A stretch of 64,000 nucleotides of DNA from NCBI GenBank assembly GCA_024663395.1, contig JANFAH010000125.1, forward strand, positions 16,688-80,687, given 5' to 3'. Numbering within the stretch: position 1 is the stretch's first letter; every line of letters begins with the position of its first letter. The position numbers were made by a program, and so were the translations under genes. Below are positions 55,181 through 64,000 of the stretch, in pieces. The notes beneath the pieces are model-generated. The model did not search any database, was not told the DNA's origin, and saw only the letters and a program-made list of their open reading frames with translations. The stretch comes from Pisolithus tinctorius (Eukaryota; Basidiomycota; Agaricomycetes; Boletales; Pisolithaceae).

Positions 55181-56315
55181 GCAGCATCACCACTTCAGCG
55201 AGTATTCCATGTTATGGAGAATATACTGGCGTTCAAGACTTGGGTGCGTGGTTGCGTAGGATATCACCTGCACGTTGTTCCTAGAGATCGTCACGTCCGG
55301 TCTCGATCGGGAAACGACGCATTCGAACCAGTGAACCAATCATGACCTGGCACTTCAATTATGTGAAGCGGAAGCAAGGACAAGAGGGATCATCGATTCG
55401 CCATCTGCTCCTGACTACTTGTTACCAACAACCAATAGAGCTGTTTACACAAGTTAGTGCCTACTTGCAACTGCCTGCGGCGACTCACCCTCTTCACAAG
55501 TGAGTTACATGTAGCAGTTGCACTCCTTGGTATGAGATTTTAACGTGCAGTCCTCGGCACCAAATAGCGCAAAGGGGCCAAGCACACGATACCTCCAGGA
55601 TCGAGGTATGACGGTGAGCTAGCGGCTCCGGTAGCGCGACCAGAACACTCCGCAGTTTCGAACTTCGGCAATTGACAACATGTGTATTTATTCAGGTTCT
55701 CGCCCTACGAAGGATCTTCAGTCCTACACTCGGTGATAATTCAATTTTCTAGAAATTTAGGTACACCCACACTGCATTCCACAACTGACTTCAGGAATCT
55801 CTGCCTTGGGTGCCTAAATGCCGCACTGTTGGGTTAATTTCCTTGTCGGCGAGTATACCGCGGTTTTAAAAGGTCTCCTTCAACTACCTGTTCTCGTCAC
55901 CGGTGTCGTTCTCTGTTTGGGGTTTCGCAGAGCAGGTGCAAACCTCCGAGGCCCTGTGTCATGTGTGGTTCGACTAAGTGATTCAAACAAGGTGCCCAGG
56001 TGCCGTGACTAGGCATCTATCCGAGGAGACATGAATTTCTCCAAGGACTTGTCCACAAGTGGACCCACAACAGCAAATACATGCCAAACAAACCGTGGAT
56101 ACACAATTGAGCGCAAAGGGTATGCCTTGTTTTCTAAATTACAGCAAGCCCTTCTATGCAGCGCAGCCATGCATGCATTTTTACGCTTACTAGTCTGCCG
56201 CAGGAACGCGTCTTTGTATCCTGAAGTCAGCGTGTAATTTAGCCTTACGCAACCGCTGATCCTGGGAGTTATAAATTTCGCCGTCAGCGATACATCTTCC
56301 ATCTTCCACCTCCCC
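55181..56315. other. Intergenic region upstream of WD40 copy 3
   Basis: No gene or repeat recognised. A pyrimidine-rich stretch (CATCTTCCATCTTCCACC) precedes the WD40 start codon at 56316. Confidence 0.45.
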
Positions 56316-57847
56316 ATGCCGAACGGACGACCGCAACCTTCCCCAGGGATCAGCCCCGCACATAAATTTTTCTATCTAACGTATTCACCTTCTGGGTCCC
56401 GCATTGTTGGCGGAAACGTGGAGGGAGAACTTTACGTCTGGGATGCACCTTCCGGTAATCTTGTTCTGGGTCCCCTTAAAGGTCACTCGGAGGAAAGTAC
56501 GATATCCCACATCTGCTTCTTCTCTGAGGAAATATTTCTCACTGCCTCCACCGACGCTACCGTTCGTCAATGGAATTCAAGGACGGGGGAGCTCATCGGA
56601 AAGGCTTTCACTGGCCATGACGAAGCAGTTTGCGAGACAGCTTGTCTTGTAGACAAGAAGATCGTTGGCAGCGTAGCGCGGTATGGTCAACTATTGACCT
56701 GGCACATGGACACATTGGAGATTTTTAGGGAGATGCGCGTTATAATAGGCTCTAACCAAGCAGTCGCCTTTTCCCGGGACGGAACCAGGTTGGTTGCAAC
56801 TCACCGTGACGCGATGCGCATCTATGACGTGGAGAATTGCCAGCAACTTGTTGAAGTCAACCTAGAATCACGAATGATACCCTTGTTGTTAACGGTTGCA
56901 TTTGCTCCAGACTCAAGGTCGATCTACTTCTCCAGTGGTGGGGCCATGGTGATCTGGAATATCGAGAAGGAGGATTTCGAGGATGAAGTCTTTGTAGGTT
57001 CTGATGGAATAGCTATGATTAGTCGGTGCTCTCCAGACGGCAAGTTGGTTGCCACCTCCTACGATGATGGCAAGACGTATGTCTGGTCAACTGCTTCTCG
57101 GGAAGTCATCAAAATATTTGACGACAACGGCCCGTTCGTATTTTCTTCTGACGGTTGTTATTTTACACACCTGTTACGCGGCACAAAACTCGCTATAAAT
57201 GATGTGAAGAAGGTAAGCTCGTCTTCTATGATCTCCACACATCCACTTGCTGAAGACTAGAAAGTACCTGCCCTTGGACCCTTCGTCCTGGATGGATGTA
57301 AGTATTGGGTTTAGTTTTCTATCTTTCGCGTTTAAAGCGCCAATTCTACAGCAGCCGGCAACGAGCCAGGTGGTGGATGCAGAGAAGGAGCGACTAGACG
57401 CTGTTTCGCGGAGTGATTTCTTCCATACGGAAAGGGAGGACCCAGTACGTATGAATTATACCACAGTAGTTCACCCTTTCCGATCATCAACTGCATTATA
57501 GGACTTCATACCGGAACCTCCAGTTCGGAGGCTCGAAAAGAACCCTTCATCGCCAAGCTCTGATTTCAAGACTCGGGGAACAGGCCTGATGTCCAAACTC
57601 TTTCGGCGACACACACGCTCACGAAGTGCCCAAGAAAGCGACCAGGTTTCATTGGAGATCGTGTACACTGCACGTGATAAGAGGGTGTGTACTTAAAATT
57701 ACGCTTCCCCGTTGATGTGGATTCGATCGACTTATACAGCCTTTGATCGTCGCAAGTCGAAACGATACACGGACACAAGAACGAAGCAACGTAGATACCA
57801 CACTAGATCGGGTAGGTTGCTCTGGGATGCTTTTTATAGATATCTGA
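56316..57847 (+). CDS. WD40-repeat protein, diverged copy 3
   Basis: The predicted product is 443 residues. Exons: 56316-57212, 57261-57297, 57338-57444, 57502-57684, 57740-57847, with introns of 40-57 nt. The propeller has LYVWDAPSGN, VRQWNSRTGEL, LTWHMDTLE, MRIYDVEN, MVIWNIEK and TYVWSTASRE blades. The C-terminal exons correspond to those of the other two copies: FVLDG matches SVLD/LLD at the first junction, TRSRSAQES...VYTARDKR aligns with SREKES...LAKYKN, and PLIVASR aligns with PVVVASG. It has an extra intron after AINDVKK and lacks the CxxC end (GCSGMLFIDI-stop instead). It starts MPNGRPQPSP; a small upstream open frame on the other strand is not supported. A third, older duplicate of the local family. 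Confidence 0.78.
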
Positions 57848-58910
57848 CGGGGGCGATAGCGTGACACCACTTGGACTATAACATCCAGCTCTCCGTCTGT
57901 AGCTGATGAGGGGGACGCGCAGGCTATTGAGGGTGAACACCATGGCTGTTGTTATGCGTGCTGTTTCAAACGTGAATTATTTCGGTTTCCATTGTTGCCT
58001 TCGGTTGCTGACAACAGGCAACAGTGTGTTAAACCAATCAAATCTACACATGCACCCGATGATCAGATATTATAATCCCATCTCGGTATGACGTCCTTCC
58101 GCGCATAGACTACGCTATACTTCACGTACCTACATGACGATTCATGGTGCTTCAAGGTCTATTTTCCGCTCTGCATTTCATTGGCTGTCGAGTGTTGCTT
58201 TCGTTACTTGCAGTTCATGCTATCTACAACTATACCCCCTGATGTGTCCATAATAACGTTTTTGTAGAGCAAGTACGTACCCATGGCTACTAGAATGTGA
58301 TGTCACGTCTTTCTAAATTTCCTCTTTAAACGCATGAATCCACGCACAGGATGTCCCATGACAATAATGATGGCACCCGCGAGTGTGCACGAACACGAAG
58401 AGGGCGGTTCAGATGTCATGGCGACACAGCTATCTCAGGCACAGGCTATCCTCTACATATGATGTATTGAATCAACGTTTCATAGCCTGCCAGCTTCATT
58501 GATGGCCCACCTCAGGACTTGCATCGCCTCGTATGTCCGGTCGGTTTCCAAATGAGGCAACTGAGTATGTTCAACGCATGCGCTGGTTCTGACAACCGCA
58601 AACAATGATCATCCCCAGCTGATGCATCCTGTGCAAGGCCCACCTTGAGTTGTCCAACAATATTGCTTGGATTGATGGCAACAGTCGTTTATGGGGCTGA
58701 GCATATTTCCAATGCACGCAGGAAAACGAGTATTTGAACCCCCGACGCGTCCATCCATGGTTCTCCAGCAAGTCTCACCTTTCCGCTGTTTCATTTATCA
58801 ACTTTCCTCTACCCAAGTCCTGTGAGTGAACTCTCCTATTTCACTCTTCTGAGTCGCAACACTCACGGACATTCATACACATCAATAGCTTCTTTTTTCG
58901 ACGAGCCATA
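57848..58910. other. Intergenic region before EthD gene
   Basis: No gene recognised. The 60 bases before the EthD start are CT-rich. A T-loop-like GGGTTCAAATA on the minus strand near 58740 does not fit a tRNA. Confidence 0.45.
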
Positions 58911-59356
58911 ATGTCTCTCCGTACCGATCGCGTTCGCATCACCGGCAGCTTCAAGCGCAAGGAGGGTGTCTCCAAGGAAGATTTCGATAACTTCTGGCTC
59001 AACGAACACCCGAAGCTTTTCAACTCTCTTGACGTCGTCAAGAAGAACATCCTCAAGTATGAGCAGGTGAGAACGCGCTCGACATGGCTCGATTAATCAA
59101 CATGGAACTGATGGCTTTGGGACCCCCTACACAGGCTCACGCCAATGAGGTTGTTTCCAAGGCTCTCGCCGATTCCGGTCTCAATGTCGCGCCATTCGAC
59201 GCGATGGCTATCTTCGAGGCCTCCACGTTCGAGGCCCTTATGGAGGTCTTCAAGAGCGACGAATACCGCAAGACTGTCGGTGCCGAGTCCATCAAGTACT
59301 TCGAGCGTGGCGGTCAGATGTTTGCTGCTAACTTCGCAACTATCACAGACAACTAA
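58911..59356 (+). CDS. EthD-domain protein
   Basis: The predicted 125-residue protein is encoded by exons 58911-59066 and 59135-59356 with a 68-nt phase-0 intron. It matches the EthD dimeric alpha-beta barrel family: GSFKRKEGVSKEDFDNFWLN and EHPKLF, then a second half with DAMAIFEASTFEALMEVFKS, DEYRKTVGAES and FERGGQMFAANF. The fold is shared with small monooxygenase-like proteins; in fungi members are often small stress- or secondary-metabolism-linked proteins of unknown reaction. No signal peptide. Codon use is strongly biased to C/G-ending codons compared with the WD40 genes, which suggests high expression. The stop is followed at once by GGTAAGT, a possible 3' UTR intron donor. Confidence 0.85.
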
Positions 59357-61092
59357 GGTAAGTGAATCCCAAGTTCGCGCATGCGCTTTCTGGCTAAACG
59401 AGCGCAGTCAGTCACGACACTTTCAATTAAAGCTCCTTGTTGTAAATTAACCATTAAATATGACGCACGATAAATATCATCGTTGGCTTAAACATGCCTG
59501 ACCGTAAGTCGGGGGCATTAGATGGTGGTGAAGGCGCCACGTCACAACACAGGCAACATAAGATTTCAACTTGCACACTTGCTGAAAACAAGGGTTATAT
59601 TCTCGGATATCTGTCTAATCATGCCTGATCCGTTGACAAGCGCCTCGTATATTCCACCAAAGCCCTGGTAAAGATCGCTGCTCTTTCAGCTGCGAATGTA
59701 CAACGAGATCAGCAACTGACGCCAAACAAAAAACCAAATATAGAGCCCACCTCCATTGTTCCAGGACGCGCCTGTTGCACGGTCGGCTTAAAGCCATCTT
59801 TGGGTTCAATACATCGACGAAAGATTTCAGAAAAAACACTGCAGTGCACGAGCCAGCTGGCTTACTACCAGTCTACAGCGCAAGTTCTCAGGGCAACTAC
59901 GAGAACTGTATGGCATACGTTGCATAGATCAGCGTTGGATGAATAAATTTGTGGTCCGTAGTCTCATCGAGTGGCATACGTCAGAAACGGTCGTATTCTG
60001 TTTCTCCCTCTGCGCTCGACTTCTCCCAAAGCTTACCTGGTGTTTGTACCAATGGAAAGTATAAAGGGGAGCGACGCCAACGACGTTGGTCCTTTGTGGG
60101 AGAAGGTATAGCGAAGGGTATATGCCCAGAGAGGGAGTTTCAGTCGAGCGATCGCTAAGATCGAGGAGAGAACAGCGCAGCACCACTTGCAAGGTATCAG
60201 AATCCAACTCACCTGCAGCATGCCACGCCTCTTACCCATGTCACCTTGCATGAGCTTCATTCCCTGCGGACATGGTCACGCTATTAGGCAAGTACAATTT
60301 TCACTAAGCACTTACTGAGCAGGGCTTCAAGGAGATGCCTCCTGAATATTGGGTATTGGGGCACCCTGCGTTATCTAGGTCGAGAATGTGCAACAAATGG
60401 AGGGTTACATCTCGAGAAATTTGGCAGATTCATCGGTGTCCTTGTTACCGAGTTAGTACCACCCATCCAAACCATGCTGCAGCATTCCCAGCCAAGCGGG
60501 AGTTGGTCGTACTCGTCTGTGTATACCGCTTGCAAGTATGGGGCATCATTGACATTCAACGGTGTAACTAGGATGGGAGACAAAGAATTGTCAGTAGTCA
60601 CTACTACCTGCTTGACGCGGCCAACGAAGTTCGCAGTGTCAGGGTACGAATGTTCGATCGGAACATGCTACATCGGAAGGGTGACATTTGGCAGTGACCC
60701 TGCAAACAAGGTGATTGACACCCTAAACCAACTTGCCAGCCAACGTCGTAAAATAACCTCGAGACCCTGAAGAGCATCCCACTCTGGAATGCTGTTCTTC
60801 CGAACAACGAGGCAAAAGCATGTTTCGAAAGTTGAATCTCGTTCCTTGTCGGGTTTTCAATTATTGTCAAGTGTTTGTCTACACTGCAGCGGCCCTAAAA
60901 AAATCCCCGAACTTTTGACGCTGAAGATCGATCTGGCCTGTCGTGCGATCGTGCAATGGTCCACGCCAGAATCTCGATCCCAGAACGCCATCGAATACAA
61001 ACAAGGAGACTCACATATCAGATTCACCCACAAGTACTAGGTCTACGCTCGAACCCTCACTAAGGTGTGGGGTAGCCGAAAAGGCCTTCAAA
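59357..61092. other. Intergenic region, nothing recognised
   Basis: Only short frames on both strands without motifs, splice logic or similarity to other parts of the window. Confidence 0.45.
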
Positions 61093-62560
61093 CTACCTAC
61101 AACAGAGCCTTCCCATCATATCCGGTAACTGAAACCTATGTGCCCAGCAGCCTACGACAGTAATCTGCTTTATCCCCTCGTCCAGAAAACAATATGCAAT
61201 GACGATGGTATTATTATACAAGATGAGGCCCGGAAAAAACCTGAATGAGCAAGGAAAGGGCAAGGGAACGCTGACATTGGGGAAAGGTGCTGGCGTGCGG
61301 TGATAGTGATTTATTACAAGCAGGCCAAGCTGCACTACGTAAGGGAAATGTACCACCATTGCGACTAGTATATTACATCCGTCAAGTTTACTTGGACAGA
61401 GAAAACTAGCTATACAACGTAGTGAACAGCCCGGAACGCCAGATTCAACGAACATACGCAATCTAAAATGTCTGGTGTCCTGAAATCCTGCATAGTTGTT
61501 ATGTGTTTCGTTTGAGGTGTTCCCCTCCGTGTCCTTGAAGCTACGACTGGCTGTCGGCAATGGGAAAATATAGATGTTACAACAACCATTCCCAGGCGGA
61601 GAGCCTTTGTAGGGTTTCGGAAAAGAAGCCCCTAGTCCTGGATGGTGTGTTCCGGTCAGGGGGACCTTCCAGCCTCCTTGGGCAATGTACGTACCGGTAT
61701 TCGGGACTGAAACCCGGTATCGGTTAGTACAAATAGATCTGATTTACTGATAAGCTGGGCGTTCATCATCAAATACACCCTGAAAAGCATCGGATTCCCA
61801 TCAGGTCCAGCAGTATACATGGATATAGCTTTACATAGCTTTACAATGTTAAATAAAGCCATTATGATGGTGGACCCAAGCATGGCTAATGGAAAGTCAA
61901 GGTAAAAGGCCAGCAGATGGCCCGTGGACCCGGCTGGCTGTACAGTGCGTGAATCGTAGCCGCACACCCTAAAACCACGACTAGTTGTTAGAAGCAAGGA
62001 AAACGCAGATGCTTACGACAACAACCAAGGTGTGCTTTTTTGTACTCCGCCGCGGCTATTACCCAATGTTTTGGAAAGGAAGCTTCGAATCCTGAATAGT
62101 GTGTTCCGGTCAGGATGACCCTTCAGCCTCTTTTGACGCCGTACGTGTTATGTATTCGTAATTGGAAGCTGGGATCAGTTATATGAGTAACATCTGATTT
62201 ACTGATAAACCGGACGTACCTCGCCAGATACACCCCAAGAAGCATTGCGTTGTAGCTCCGGCTATGCGGTGCACGGATACGGCGACAACGCACAGCTAGT
62301 TAATCTGACTGGAGAGCCGCCATCAGCGTTTCAACAGTGTAGCAAGAAAGCGTACATTCAGTAACAATGTCGAAGAGTGATGAGGCATCTCCACGACGGA
62401 ATGAGGAAACGGCAACAACATATTTTCATTAACATATATCAGTGGAACTGTCTAACTGTCAAGGAAAACGTTATCGCTGGGGCAGACAATGAGAGTGCCA
62501 CCAGGCAAATATGTGAAGGCCTAGTGGCATCCCTTCCAAACCGAGCCCCAAACTTGCCAC
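61093..62560 (-). pseudogene. Two decayed WD40-gene 3' ends in tandem
   Basis: The minus strand aligns twice with exons 1(end)-4 of the WD40 gene. The first copy (about 62560-61900) starts at CCTGGTGGCACTCTCAT and keeps ACATTGTTACTGAATGTACG (exon 1 end) and ACCGGAACACACTATTCAGGA (exon 3). The second (about 61820-61530) repeats CTTATCAGTAAATCAGAT, GACCGGAACACACCATCCAG and the exon 4 start CAGCCAGTCGTAGCTTCAAG. Frames are broken throughout and the propeller itself is absent, so neither copy can make a functional protein. Confidence 0.7.
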
Positions 62561-64000
62561 AGGTGTAAAATTGTAGTGACGAATAAGCACATTCAGAAAT
62601 TTCTCTCATGACTTCACATTTTATGCATGAAATAAGAGCGTGCTAGTCAATCACCGCCAGTGCCGCCTGTCTTGGTGCACTCGTTTTTGTGAAGTTTCCC
62701 GAACGTGATGTCATTGCTGGTATCATCACTGCAATTTTTCGCTGGTGGCAAGTGGTAGAAGGGATGCCATCGGGTCTTTGCCCGCATGGTAGGCAAAAAT
62801 AGTATAAGGCCTCCCGCAAGGCCGGTTCGGCCAAGTTGACTGACGGGCACACATGCACGTTTAACTTGCTCCAAGTGGCACGGAAGCCCACGCGTTACGT
62901 GTCCATGGACAAGCCACTAGGGGTCAGTCAGTTGCACCATTTCATTTGCCGGATGCATTTGGCAAATGAAGTGCGACTGTTTGGACTGGAGTCACCTGAA
63001 CAGACGTCGTCAGCGCGCGCGAGACAGGAAGGTCGAGAGAGATTTGAAGTGGATGAGGACTCTGCAGAATGCCGAGGGAGGGGCGGTGCAAGAATTCCTA
63101 GCGGAGAAGGTTCCGTCTGTGTCGTTGGGGGTGCCATCATCAAGGTCATCAGATAAATATACTAATATATACTCCTTGCGATGGCGACTAATAGTACTGA
63201 TCACATCATTGATGTTGTATCGACCCTCCCAGGAGGGGTTGCGGGTGTGAGGTCCTGTCCCCTTTCCACAGACTGGTGGCATTGGAGCAGTGCGAGAGAG
63301 CCCCACGAGCAATGAGCTGAGCTCGAAGGCAAGCTGTAGGATGATCTATCAGCTGAACATGTCCATGTCCGTGTGTAGGCAGCTATCCCCTGGGTGTGAA
63401 AAACGCTCTAAGCTACGTCAGGCTTAGTCAGGCAGAGTTCGTTATTTTGGCACCTTCCCTGACTTTTAAGCTTGAACTTCTTTCATTTCCGCAACTCAAT
63501 AGGGCGACTGCCCACGTGAAACGCAGTGCGTGCCAGTAACCTTTAAGTGTAAGAAGAACTAGCATTATGGTCATGGCACCCCTCTATATATTGGGGCAGA
63601 TATGCTGGCAAAGTATGTTTGAACAACGCTTATCCATCGCTCACGTATCCTTTCTTTCTCTGCCTTGCGCGGTTGCCAAACGTTCTTGTACCCAACGATC
63701 CCTCGTCACTGATCGGAAGCCACATGTCAACAGTATCAAGAAAACTTGTAGTCCAACGATGTTCACATGCTGTAGGCGGCGGTAGCTTGTCCGCCGATGT
63801 ACTACCTGGGACCGAGGACAAGATAATGCTGGACGGTCACCCTTTGGCGCCTGATACGACACTAAATGCCCACAGACCGAAGTTCGTTGACCCCAAGTGT
63901 TGTTACTTGCTTGACGGGCGATTGGCCGGATGTTCGCTTTCACGTAGTTATTTAAGTCCAGGCCCACCTACTTCTGTCACCACACAACGTGTTGCCGCGG
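62561..64000. other. Right end of window, no gene recognised
   Basis: A minus-strand frame at 63010-63312 (NPSWEGRYNINDVISTISRH and EYILVYLSDDLDDGTPND) looks somewhat protein-like but matches no family I know. The plus strand over it is equally open. Left unannotated. Confidence 0.35.

Noticed and set aside
63010..63312. Minus-strand 100-codon frame at the right end as a gene
   Set aside because: Looks partly protein-like but has no recognisable family, exon context or support over the opposite strand.

Overview
The window reads as nuclear DNA of a mushroom-forming basidiomycete (Agaricomycetes). Genes are broken by many 45-65 nt introns with GTNNGT donors and CTRAY branch sites. Lysine is made by homocitrate synthase. 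The mobile elements are a Plavaka/CACTA-type DNA transposon and Ty3/gypsy elements, two of them chromoviruses. The species cannot be named from sequence alone.

Layout. 1-3.2 kb is a gene-dense host block: the 3' end of a cytosolic/mitochondrial histidyl-tRNA synthetase (+), a TRA2-like splicing regulator (+) and an RWD/DUF1115 (RWDD2-like) protein (-). 6.4-9.2 kb holds a WD40 propeller gene and a scrap of a homocitrate synthase 3' end. 11.08-22.72 kb is one DNA transposon with 19-bp perfect terminal inverted repeats. It carries a decayed CACTA-type transposase (+), a decayed divergent RTC4-like gene (-) with tandemly multiplied exon-intron units, a captured fragment of a host long-chain acyl-CoA synthetase (-), and an apparently open gene whose protein begins with a look-alike of the histone H3 tail.

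22.99-46.97 kb is a second, dead copy of the RWDD2-like gene, split by a 23-kb three-level retrotransposon nest. Element A (chromovirus, +) sits in the gene. Element B (chromovirus, +, Tf1/sushi-type self-priming) sits in A's 5' LTR. Element C (long-LTR gypsy, -, FIDD reverse transcriptase) sits in B's 5' LTR. Target-site duplications are GCCTG for A, GTGGA for B and CCAG/CCGG for C. LTR divergence falls from A to C, as the nesting order requires.

47.0-53.3 kb contains a broken homocitrate synthase tail, a second WD40 gene (a close paralogue of the first), and an intact seven-exon homocitrate synthase (-). 56.3-57.8 kb has a third, diverged WD40 paralogue, 58.9-59.4 kb an EthD-family protein, and 61.1-62.6 kb two decayed WD40 3' ends in tandem. 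Host metabolism (tRNA charging, splicing, lysine synthesis) is therefore interleaved with a locally duplicating WD40/RWDD2/HCS neighbourhood and with transposons.

The most interesting object is the transposon-borne H3-tail-mimic gene (20607-22274). Other leads are the tandem exon-intron array, the repeated palindromes of element C, the self-priming signal of element B, and a GC-AG intron in the TRA2 gene.
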